A stretch of 64,000 nt of DNA from Archegozetes longisetosus (Eukaryota; Arthropoda; Arachnida; Sarcoptiformes; Trhypochthoniidae), in contig JAEMBT020000003.1 in assembly GCA_018873245.2 (NCBI GenBank), positions 10,819,843 through 10,883,842 of the forward strand. Reading direction: 5' to 3'. Below, piece after piece: positions 23,637 to 33,539 of this stretch. A program made the position numbers and the translations under genes. Under the pieces are notes generated by a model that saw only the letters and a program-made list of their open reading frames with translations, was not told the DNA's origin and did not search any database. Every line of letters starts with the position of its first letter. Position 1 is the stretch's first letter.

Positions 23637-24513
23637 TACTTTGATGTTATAGCACTGTTTAGTCATTTAGTGTTTTAAAATACATAACAATGAATAGGAC
23701 TAATATATCTTTAAATAATTTGAGAAAACACGTTATTATTAAATATAATAAATTTTAATATAATAGTGTTTAATTTATGAATAAATTAATAAATTAACTT
23801 TCACAATTTCTTGATCTTTATTCATACGTTATTTGTTTGTATATGTTCATTTATATATTCAGAGTTTCAGAGAATTTTATCAAAATTTTGCCGGTTTATT
23901 CAAAAATAAAAAAGTGTCAGTTCTTGCTTGAAATCCTGACTAACTTATTAGAATTTCATATTCAGAAGAGCTTTTAAATGTGCTCAATGGGATTTAATTA
24001 TGTAAATATGAGTTAACTAAAATTATAAGTTAAATCTTTTATTTTTACAGGATTTTATTTAAATGAGAATTTTTTCTCTACTTAAGTTCAGTGTTGTCTC
24101 GAACACCAAACTATCAATCTATTTGCTCAGTTTAATCCGAAAGTTAACGTAAAAGACAGAAAAGATATCTGAACTCTCAATGTTATTCAATCAGAATTCT
24201 TTTAAAAGATATGATGTCGCTAATATTACTTATTGACCTTAAATTCGCAAATTATTTCCATCAATTATACTTAGTAGAACTGAGTTTGTAACTTAATTTT
24301 GTAATGTGAACACAATAAATAAGTTTAATATCCGAGGCATCGATATTTTGCTAAACTCTTAAAACTTTTATTAACTGTTGATTTCAAGATTGAAACCAAA
24401 TAATAACCTCCCCAATCCTTTTAACGACAGAATATTCAACTCGTTGAGCTTAATATATTCTGAATCTAAACTAACTAATCCTTCAAATTTATCTATATCA
24501 ACCAAATCCTTAT

Positions 24514-24593
24514 CGTCGCTTTGGAACTATACTGTCGTATTTCTGATAGAAATAACATTACATATATGACAGTACAGCTCCAAGGCGACGTAA
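24514..24593. repeat. Short inverted pair of the CGTCGC-TTGGAACTATACTGTC motif
   Basis: CGTCGCTTTGGAACTATACT at 24514 is repeated as its complement at 24568-24593 (26-base arms, four or so mismatches, spacer about 28 bases). The spacer is AT-rich. The same motif occurs singly near 17357 and 18640. It may be the end of a transposon family, with a Tc1-like transposase tail just downstream. Confidence 0.6.
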
Positions 24594-24671
24594 TCAGTTA
24601 CACTAGTATTGAAGACAATGTCATAAACTCTTTAGATTCATATTTTTTTAACTGATAAAACCCTGACTAGA

Positions 24672-24857
24672 ATGGTATTGAACATTCATAAGACTATTAA
24701 GTCGGCAACACAATATAGTCTTGAACTAATCTCCGAATATAGAAAAGGCTCATTAGAAACTTGGGATCGAATTAGCATAGCAATAGTGGATAAATTGGTC
24801 GCAAGCATATCGAAACGGTTGCAAGTAGTTATTGGTCCGAACGGGCTCAATACCTAA
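24672..24857 (+). pseudogene. Tc1-like transposase C-terminal fragment
   Basis: The 61-residue open frame ends in ETWDRISIAIVDKLVASIS followed by KRLQVVIGPNG. This matches the typical end of Tc1-like transposases (W-x-x-I ... LV-S-M-x-R-x-x-x-V-I-x-x-x-G). The DDE catalytic region is absent. I recognise it by pattern only. It is probably a remnant, perhaps of the element whose ends give the motif at 24514-24593. Confidence 0.5.
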
Positions 24858-25479
24858 CATTATTTATCATTTACCAGCTAAAGGAATGTTTTTATTCAAG
24901 AAGTATCCTAAGACAAATTTCTTTAGAATCGAACTTTCTCATTAGATTTTAAATCGTAACTAAAGTGTTTGAATTTTCAGTGTAGATTATCTTTTATAGG
25001 GTTCAAAATAGAGTAAAGTTTTTTTGTATTAACTGATTTTCAATTCAAATTTATTAGAAGATAAATTAATAGGTCACTACGAAAATTTTTAGCCCAAAAA
25101 GCATTTCTTGAATAAATTTAACTGAAATTTTACAACTTTTTGAAGTACTCTTCTCGAGAGTCCACACGGAGTTTTACTCTCTAGACTCAGTGGTGTCCAA
25201 ACATTTTTTCATGATATCTACTTTGTATTTTTACTGTAATTTTATATTGATATAATTTAATAATATTGTTTAGTAAAATCAAAGTTGCGTAGCTACTAAG
25301 TGATCATAAACTTTCACGATCCACCGGTCGATCGCGATCGACTTACTGGACACCCTTGCTCTAGGCTATTCGCAATTACAGTTTTGGAGCTCTTCCTAAG
25401 GTATCCCCGAAGTTATCTTACTAAAAGTACTGGTCACTTCTTCGTTGCTCTGATATCTGCTATCACAAAGTTTTCTCTT

Positions 25480-26400
25480 TGAATAAAAAAGACTGAAGTC
25501 ACACAGGGCTAAATCTGGCGAATACAGCAGATGACACCAAATCTACATCAGAAGTCTCCAAAAATTCGACCATAGTTCGAATAGTATTTGAGGTTGCATT
25601 ATCGCGATGCGATAAGATTCCACGTAGTCCAATCTTTGGTCTAACTTTACAAAGTTTCCAAAGACTTCTGAAAGGTATTTATTATTTATTAATATATCAA
25701 TCTTTAGTTACTGTCCTTTGTTTCTCAAGAGGAATTATCCTAATATACTCCTACATATTGAAGAAAACTGTCACTAGAACTTTACCTCTGGATTTTTTAC
25801 TTTGGTAAGTATGGACTGACCTTCTGCAGCCCGCTGCATGTTCTGGTTATTGGTTTCAGGCTTGTAATGGTAGAAATATGTTTCACAGTCAGTATATATA
25901 TCGAAAACGCGCAAACCGGTTCCACTTTGAAATCCGTTCAGATCTTTTAAACAAGTTTTTATGAGAACTGAATTTTGTTTAGCAGCCGAATTGTGAGCTA
26001 CCTAACGAGCGACCACTTTTCTTAGGCCCAAGCATCAGTGTAAAATCTCGTAAATGACTGACTGTTCAATCTCCATTGCCTTCTCTATTTGCTCGTATGT
26101 CAATCTCGAATTTTATTCAGCCATAGTCTTGACCAGCTGAATATTTTCGGTGGTTACAGCCGTATTAGGCCTGCCTCTAGCTCACCCTCAAGTTCAAAAT
26201 TACGGTACTAATTTTTCATTGTGTCCACTGAAAGAGTATTACTCCGAATGCAGTGACTAAATTTTCGTGGCAAACGGATATCGTCCAGTTTAGTTTGAAT
26301 CTAAATAAGATCACCAGTCTAAAATCATGGCCTAAAGATTTTCCATATTTAGCTAATGTTTTGAACTTACCCCCACTTTGCTTTAGATTTTTCAGTGTTA
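25480..26400 (-). pseudogene. Heavily decayed mariner transposase
   Basis: The minus strand reads as mariner fragments in changing frames. From the N-terminal side they are GRPNTAVTTENIQLVKTMAE near 26165, SRLTYEQIEKAMEIEQSVIY near 26110, YTDCETYFYHYKPETNNQNM near 25880 (the first catalytic region), and HRDNATSNTIRTMVEFLETS near 25590 (the DN motif), ending in a SPDLA/DFSLF-like block near 25500. Many stops and shifts make it inactive. An insertion or rearranged stretch seems to lie at 25640-25760. Terminal repeats were not found. Confidence 0.65.
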
Positions 26401-26889
26401 CTAAGCAATAAATTATTTCATTTCGATCAAGCTTATCATGCTATCACTTGAATAGCAGTTGTCATGCGCGTGTCATTTTGCTCGAGAGTCTGTTTGTCTA
26501 TTAAAGATTCAAAATTGTCTTCTCGTGTATCTTTAATTTTTCTGCATCAACATTAGAATTAATTCCTATAATTCTTATATAATTAAATTATTATTGTTGA
26601 GGGATCAAAAGTGATTGCATTATAAAACCGCATCAATTTTTAACTAAGAGTCTAATGCAATGTAAGTTTGCATCAATTAATCTTACTCTTTAGTCTCCTT
26701 TGAGGATCGAATTGATTACTGTGTAATTTAAAAGCCAATTAGCCAAATATTAATCAATCTATGAGGGCATTTAAAGTGAACTAGTATTCGACAGGAAATA
26801 TTTCGTCTCTTAATGATTTGTAGCTTTGTAGGCAATTTAAACTAAAAATAAAAATAATATAAATTAATCTAAATTCTTTCCATTTTCAA

Positions 26890-27995
26890 TGTGATTAATT
26901 TGCAATGTCTAGCGTTTGATGAGAAACTATTTACAAATTTTAAATAAATGCATAAAACGAAATATTTTAAATATTAATTTTATAGTTACAATCCATTCAT
27001 ACAACGTAGGAACACTATTTAATGGAACAGTTCTCAAAATGTAATATTTAATTTTTCAAGATTAAATTTTCAAATACAACTAATGCAAATCGAAGACTAG
27101 ATATTAGACAATCAAACTGTATCAATGAATTCAACGATTCAACGCTTTGATCGGCGGCAATTTTGATCCTCGTCAATGGTGTTTCAACACATCGATAGAC
27201 TGAATTTCTTAAACTTTTTCTTGATTTTAAGCTCAAGCCTTGGAATAGAATCAGTGGACCAGTCGTTTTCATACATCTTTCGTTTAATTTGTGCCCATAA
27301 ACCCTCAATTGGTCTCAATTGTGAAACGTTTTGTGAGTTTATATTTTTGGAAACGAATATCATATTGTATTCATTGAGTGTTTTGAGAGTTTTATTTGCA
27401 TAATAACTGGAAGCCGAGTTAGGCTAAAACAAATGATTATTGTTCGAATATTTTTCTCGCAAAAAGGCACCAAACGCTTAATTACACAATATTCAGAACA
27501 AATTTTACACACTGAAATCTCAAAAACATCCATCAACGAACGCAACAGTTTTCGATCTTGTTCTCAGGCATCTTTACTGCTTTTAGTGCTTTACTTTAGC
27601 CCTTTTTAATGACAAATTATTTTCTACTCCTTCGATAATCCTATATGTAGTACTTTTTCCGATATTTATTGATTTAAAAAGAATGGTTTGCTCTTTCTCT
27701 ATTTGTTGTTTGCTATTTCTCTATAGAAGCACTAATTATTTCTTGTCTCTTATCTGTTGTCTTTATTAATCATTATCTTTGTTTAATTGATCCACATCTT
27801 AACTGAAAGGCAATCTCAAAGAATAAAAGATATGATAGCAGAATCTAAGCTACAGTTTGACTCGTAATTTGTTTTAATTGACCCACAAATAGCGTTTTTG
27901 AATAGTAATGTTCACACGTTATTACGGGCTAAACAAGAAATTCAGAAAAGTGCCAAAAAGTATTACAGTATTATGTGTGTACCCATCTATGTACT
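26890..27995 (+). pseudogene. Decayed duplicate of the receptor's last exons, split by a Tc1-like element
   Basis: 26890-26918 matches receptor exon 5 (62422-62450): FAMSSV is kept, but the Trp codon is TAA. The acceptor AG is AA, and the donor GTGAGA is ATGAGA. 26986-27001 matches the start of exon 6 (TTACAATCCATTCATA, the NPFIY block) behind an intact TATAG acceptor. After about 0.9 kb of inserted transposon the match resumes at about 27922 (CTAAACAAG...TTCAGAAAA, that is LNKKFRK) before a stop near 27993. The matched introns are also similar, so this was a genomic duplication. A weaker similarity to the receptor tail is at 28250-28340 (FCSLLCSSDASNRRHN), with uncertain connection. Confidence 0.75.
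27002..27920 (-). mobile_element. Tc1/IS630-type transposon relic inserted in the receptor pseudogene
   Basis: It lies between the two halves of the duplicated NPxxY exon. The outer sequences CAACGTAGGAACA (27002) and the complement of TGTTCACACGTT (to about 27920) form a weak inverted repeat, next to TA. The minus strand carries the catalytic end of a DDE transposase in broken frames: KRLVPF near 27470, then NSASSYYANKTLKTLNEYN near 27400, NVSQLRPIEGLWAQIKRKMY near 27300, and KIKKKFKKF near 27210. These match the PDLASAHY...NVPQARPIExFW pattern of this family, with the key Asp changed to Asn in PNSAS. It is inactive. Confidence 0.65.
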
Positions 27996-28497
27996 AGTTT
28001 AAAATGTTCTTCTGATTTTGTGCATCTACAAATCGAATTTATGTAGACTTCTAGCTATTCACTAATAGAAATCGTAAATGACAAAAATACACGTTTTAAA
28101 CAATAGGCTTTATAATTAAGTTATAAAGTAATTTTAGTCTTACAGACCTTTCAGATTTTCAACATTTTGTCTCATACCAATCAAAATTTCGAGGATTTAA
28201 AATTACAACTCAAAGCCATAACTTTTAACCATGAGTTTTTGGTAGAACCTTCATTTTGTTCACTTTTGTGTTCTTCTGATGCCTCTAATAGACGCCATAA
28301 TATGAAGACAACACTTAACAATAATAATAGGAGTACAGTCAGATTTCAGCTAACCTCAATTCGAGGAAATTCACTCAAAATACTTTTAACCATGATAGAA
28401 CTTCATAGACTATTTTCTTCATAGACTTCAAACAAGATCTCCCAAATTACGAAAAATAGATAAGACAAGTGATCATACTTTAATATTACAAATAATA

Positions 28498-29030
28498 TTG
28501 GTATAATTGAAAAGTTCGTACCCTAACGGGGTTCTGATGATAATTAAACTATTTTTTGGATGTTTTATTTAAATATATCATTTTTAAATATCGAATACAA
28601 AGTTTCAACTTTTTCTGTCTTTCTGTTTGCATTTTATGATTTTTTAAACAACTGTTGCCTGAAATAAAAATTGATTTCAATTCTCGAAATTTTCGGGCTA
28701 TTATTGGTTATTGTTTTAGGAAGAAAATGTCGGCCAAAGACACGGCCGAAGAAATTAATTCAGTTTTAGGGCCAAACACTGTTTCATATCAAATGGTTAA
28801 GAAATGTTTAAGAGGGTGCCGATTCTCGTCTGAAGAAGAGATCGATCGGGCAGTAAATGATTTCTTCAACAGTATTACTTTGGTAAGTGGCGACAGGTTT
28901 ATGATAAATGGCAGGAGAGGATGAAGCGGGTCACTAGAGGTCGGGGGGATTACTCTCAAGTTTTTTGTAAAAATATTTCAATAAAATTCATTCTTTGATA
29001 CTTGGGGTACGAACTTTTCAATTATACCAA
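28498..29030 (+). mobile_element. Internally deleted mariner (533 bp) with head-to-tail transposase remnant
   Basis: Terminal inverted repeats of about 28 bases (TTGGTATAATTGAAAAGTTC..., one mismatch) are flanked by TA (28496-28497 and 29031-29032). The open frame at 28655-28924 joins a mariner N-terminal HTH (RNFRAIIGYCFRKKMSAKDT ... VSYQMVKKC) to the C-terminal tail (FSSEEEIDRAVNDFFNS). The whole DDE region has been removed in frame. The first in-frame ATG is at about 28727, so the annotated frame start at 28655 is a TTG. This is a typical non-autonomous derivative, and the fused peptide may retain the DNA-binding domain only in part. Confidence 0.8.
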
Positions 29031-29032
29031 TA

Positions 29033-30646
29033 TATTCCAATGTAGGCGTACATGTGGGAATAGATCAAACTTATCTTAAATTTTGAAGTACATTCAAAGA
29101 ATAATTTTTGCTATCTAATGGCTTGTGATGAAAAACAAATCTTATAAGAAATATAAGTTTAGTTGTCACTATAGAAAACAGGAACTAAACTAAAAATTCT
29201 TGATAAGATATTTTTGAAGGGACTCTTTTCAATTTATTCTATAAGTAACGCGTGAATACAATAGCCTTGTAGTAATGATGATTTTAATGACTCCACTTTG
29301 GAAAGTAGTATTGGAGTGAAAAGTTATGAAATTAATTGGCTTCATCGAAATCTAAAGCAAACCTAACGAAAATCATGAAAGCGAAGCAACACTAGTTCAA
29401 GTATGTATAGCCTCTATATTTTGCTGATTGTTTAGTCGTCAGAAAGGATTTGATGTAGAAAATATCTTAAATCTTCATTCATACTAAAACTTATTTTACA
29501 AGAAATCATATGTTGAATGTATTTTTTCATATGTGCATTTTTTGTATGTATTTATTAAGAAAAATAGAAATTGTTAAGAACATATCAGAGTTATTCGTAA
29601 TTTATTTCATAACTTAATTAAAAATTTCAAGATTCTCATAAATGAAACTTATAAAGATACGAATCATTAAAAAATTGAAATAAATCTATTGATTCAGAAC
29701 TATAATAATTTAGTCGAAGTGTCAAATGAACTGAGCTCTTTTTTCGAGGAAGCTAAGTTGTATTCCAGATTACTTGAAGAAAAATTCTTTAAAAATTCCA
29801 GTCAACGAATATGGTCAAATTCTGACTAAAGCATCATACATAAAAATTTTATTTTTAAAAATATTATTTGTATTTGTACTCAATATTGTTATTTTATTAT
29901 ACAATTGAGTCAATTATTTTTTATTATATCGAAGTATAAATATACCAGACTTTATGATTGACGATTTGCATCAGATTCTTTGTTTTATTGATGTAAGCCT
30001 ATTTTCTCACTGATAAGTAGGATCAGAAAGTAAATAAGATTGTCGTAAAGTTTATATTGACATTTTAGTCAGAATTTAATTTCAAAATAATATGAATTTT
30101 CTACATTGGTTTGCAATTTAAAACTCAATAAAAAAGCGTTGAATTGATACTATTGATATTTAACTAACAAAGAAACAAAGAATAAAATTTTACTTAAATC
30201 TAAAGTATCAACTTTTAAGAGATTATTTTTAATTGCAAGATCTTTACAATTTTTTAAGATTTAATTTGATGCTGGTGTTCAACACATAAAATCAATATCA
30301 GTACATCCTGAATATTATTTTAGTCTCTTGTTAACTGTGTTGACCAGTATATAAAAGAAGATTGAAATCCTTGCATCAGATATATGACTACATTTACAGG
30401 TACTGCATTCTGAGTACTCTTGGGATTTTATAATCATTCTCTGTCTGAAAGAATATCCTGGTCTTATTCACAAATTATGTCACAGCGTAAAATCACTTAT
30501 GTCGTGATTTTATAACTGATATTTATTCAATGAAGTCAAGAGGTTTCAGTTGAGTAGATACAAAACATCTACATAATTTCTTCTAGTTTGAGTAAGATGA
30601 CTTTTGATAACCAAAGTTCGGCAAAATAGTTGAAAAAATAATTGAT
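29033..30646. other. Intergenic, nothing recognised
   Basis: AT-rich DNA with no coding or repeat structure recognised. Confidence 0.35.
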
Positions 30647-30648
30647 TA

Positions 30649-31108
30649 CAGTAGAATCTCGTTATTTTGAACCTGCTTCTGCCAAAAAACTTTGTTCAAA
30701 ATAGCGAGTTTTCAAAATAGCCAGTATATTGAAAAATGTTTAAAATAAAGATTTTGTTCAAAATGCAGTATTTGAATGATTAACACTAAGATTTTATTTA
30801 GGTTAGGGTTCAGGTTTGAGGTTCGTTCATGATTCTCTGGAACCCGAAATGTTCAGCAGTGTTGATAATAAAGATTTAATGGGAAAAGTTGATGTGTTAT
30901 TATATATTAGAACTATTTGACACATATTTCAAAATAGAGAGGTACACAATAATATAGACTGATGTTAAAATTCGTTCAAAATACTGAGTACTTCAAAATA
31001 AACAGTTTCAAGATAAGCGGTATCATTAACATTATCCTTATAGGGAAAGACGGCAAATTTTTGGAGTTTCAAAATAAATGGTATTTCAAAATATCGAGTG
31101 TATTGTAG
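30649..31108. mobile_element. Pogo/Tigger-like MITE, 460 bp
   Basis: The ends are CAGTAGAATCTCGTTATTTTG (30649) and the complement of CAAAATATCGAGTGTATTGTAG (to 31108), with TA on both sides (30647-30648 and 31109-31110). The CAGTA start and the repeated TTCAAAATA motifs near both ends are typical of pogo-group elements. There is no transposase. Confidence 0.7.
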
Positions 31109-31174
31109 TATAATTGTGGAACGAGCCCTTAAAATCAAACCTTGAGTTTTATTATCAAATATTGACTTTTAATA

Positions 31175-31236
31175 TATGATTCATGTTTCAATAAGATTAA
31201 TATATATATATTAATCTTATTGAAACATGAATCATA
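31175..31236. repeat. Perfect 62-bp palindrome with no spacer
   Basis: The 31-base halves (TATGATTCATGTTTCAATAA... and complement) are exactly symmetrical about 31205/31206, and the centre is (TA)n. Nothing outside the palindrome is symmetrical. Perfect unspaced palindromes are usually unstable, so this is likely recent or is the fused ends of a small element. Confidence 0.9.
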
Positions 31237-31547
31237 CACCAGAAGATGTTTTGAAACAATGAATCACTGACTGTTAATACTTTAATTATTGAATCGAGTT
31301 TCGATGAAACAAATTCAAGGTAAATTATTAAGGTTTATTTCAGAATTATATCAACCAACTATTTTTCGACTGTTTTGCTCTTCTCTGTTGATAACTCAAT
31401 ACCTGGGCCATAATCTGTAGGCTATCAAACAAAGTGACCTTCACAGATTTTCGAATCGACGTTTTGCGCATGAATTGGAAAATTTCATAGAATTTTATAG
31501 TATATTGCAATCTTAAATATAAGTAGAATATAAAAATATATATATTA

Positions 31548-32052
31548 CGGGTAAATCCGGGCTAATGGGTCTAAGGGGGTTCCCGACCCCCTACCTCCAA
31601 GTTTAATACATCATTGGATTCAGTTCGTCGAGCTGAACATTTTGATACCACACTTAACTACTTCCAACGCGAACCTGACCACTTCTGGCCACCGAGACCT
31701 AACTTATTCTCTCTTAGTTTATATGAGGCTTGTTTGGGTTACGACTCGAGAATCCAGGTTTATCAAGTACGAGGTACTAAACCAAACAATGATGGATATC
31801 TCGAGAACTACTTGAGATAATTGGCCAAGTGAGGTATCAAAATGTTCAGTTCGATGTCCTGAGTTCAATGATATATCACTTGGCGGGGTCGGTCACTCCC
31901 GTCGGGAGTTGTCCAGAAGTGGTCAGGTTCGGATCAAAAGTGGTCAAGTGTAGTATCAAAATGCTCTGCTTGACGAACTGAATCCAATGATATATCATAC
32001 TTGGGGTGGGAAGTCGAGAACCCCTTTAGACCCATTAGCCCGGATTCACCCG
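31548..32052. mobile_element. 505-bp foldback element with GC-rich, about 150-bp inverted ends
   Basis: The left end CGGGTAAATCCGGGCTAATG pairs with the complement of the right end (to 32052). The match runs on for about 150 bases through TCATTGGATTCAGTTCGTC and the GAACATTTTGATACCACACT region. A second, inner set (CACTTCTGG / CCAGAAGTGG) also pairs, and GACTCCCGTCGGGAGT is a central hairpin (31892-31909). GC content is well above the surroundings. No ORF is credible, and the flanks show no clear target duplication. The class is unknown. Confidence 0.75.
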
Positions 32053-32599
32053 AAAACTCTGTTTGCGTTAAATTACTTTCAGTTTTGAACTTGAGTTAAG
32101 TAGGCTTGTGCCTACTCAGCTCATCCGGCGTTACCACTGTACTTATTCACTTTATAATACAGACTGTAGTAATTTCAAAAGATTAATCTCGTGAGATATG
32201 TTAAGGCATCAATTTATAAAGTAGTAGTTTGATTGCTTAGTTAAACCATGCAGTTTTAAAGATATTACAGTTGCTAGACCTTCATTTTTGAAGTGGAAAC
32301 TCCGCTTTTCGAAGAAAAAAATTTGATAGAAATTTCTTATTTACAAAATTCGACCTAAATTCAAGCTTGATTATTTTAATCCCTCCTAGTAATGCATTTT
32401 GAAATCAAACTAAAGGATTAAAGAACAGGTGTGTTTCATATCAAAAATTAAAATCAAGTTTTACTTTCTATTAGATTATCAATACTTAAACAATTTTATG
32501 ACTTACTATTAGATTGTCTGAATGTTTACATATCAAAAGTGCTACCATTTTGAGTGATTAGTGTTTTGAAAAACAAAGAGTTTTTAGTTGAATTAAAGT

Positions 32600-33460
32600 T
32601 TTTATTTAGAGTTTATTTCAATGCTTTTCCAAAAGAAATGCACTTTTCGGGCGTCTTTGCTATACATAAAATGATAGACAATTTTTATGAATTAGGCGCG
32701 AAAACACAGACGCCTTTCTGTTCGAGTTTGACCAGCAGACCTCCTGTAGCTAAGGATTAAACAAAGCTTTGATGGAAAAGCTTAACTCAAACTTTTGATT
32801 TCATTTGACTTTCATATGTCAAGTGAATGGACTCTGGATTTATCTACAGTATAAAACATCAAAGTTTAGTTTTCTTAGTGGCTGAGTGGTTAGTGTACTG
32901 ACCATTGATAGAACAGAGTCGGGTTCGCGTACACTATTGACGGTTTTTTTCTTTTAATATCAAAATACTTTCCCTTCATTTTTTCACTTGAAGATTTGCC
33001 TTACTATCTTTTGCCTAGAAATTGTTACTAAATATGCTCATACTTCAGTTAAGCTGAGATAAGATTTTAAAAAAGTAATAATTTATAAATTCGATTTTGA
33101 TATTGAAAGAAACAAACCGTCAATAGTGTACGCGAACCCGACTCTGTTCTATCAATGGTCCGTACACTAGCCACTCGCCCACTAAGAAAGCTAAACTTTG
33201 AAAGTTTTTATACTTTAGATAAATCCAGAGTCCGTCCACTTGACATGAAAGTCAAATGAAATCAAGTTTGAATTAAACTTTTCTATCAAAGCTTTGCTTA
33301 ATCCTTAGCTGCAGGGGGGTTGCTGATCAAACTCGGACAGAAAGGCGTCTATGTTTTCGCGCCTAATTCATAAAGATTGGCTATCATTTTATGCATAGCA
33401 AAGACGCCCGAAAAGTGCATTTCTTTTGGAAAAGCATTGAATTTAGAAATATTCATAAAG
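32600..33460. repeat. Inverted duplication, arms about 345 bp, spacer about 150 bp
   Basis: 32600-32955 returns as its complement at 33105-33460 with scattered differences. Examples are CGGGCGTCTTTGC at 32649, TGGCTGAGTGG at 32879 and CCGTCAATAGTGTACGCGAA at 33117. The spacer is AT-rich. Each arm carries a pol III-type promoter pair (see 32879). The arms are too diverged to be an assembly echo. The open frame at 32554-32760 runs across an arm and is not supported as a gene. Confidence 0.85.
32879..32950 (+). ncRNA. Pol III-like unit: A box, B box and T-run (tRNA-derived SINE-like)
   Basis: TGGCTGAGTGG at 32879-32889 fits the tRNA A box and GGGTTCGCGTA at 32921-32931 fits the B box, 31 bases apart. 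TTTTTTT at 32944-32950 would end transcription. It does not fold as a tRNA: the T-stem and acceptor stem do not pair. I therefore read it as the head of a tRNA-derived short interspersed element or another pol III transcript. The mirror copy in the other arm (33115-33185, minus strand) has the same boxes with changes, and its T-run is interrupted (GGTTTGTTT). Confidence 0.45.
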
Positions 33461-33539
33461 AACAAAAAACAAAAAATTGAGTGATGTAAATTCAACAAAA
33501 AATATTACGTTTCTTTTTAAACAGAATGACTTAAAAATG

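Noticed and set aside
28167-28424. Independent 85-codon gene
   Set aside because: It starts with a non-ATG codon or within degraded DNA. Only its middle resembles the receptor tail, so it is better treated as a possible part of the receptor duplicate.
32879-32950. Genuine tRNA gene
   Set aside because: The A and B boxes are good, but acceptor and T stems do not pair and no clean anticodon arm forms, so only a pol III-like or SINE call is supportable.
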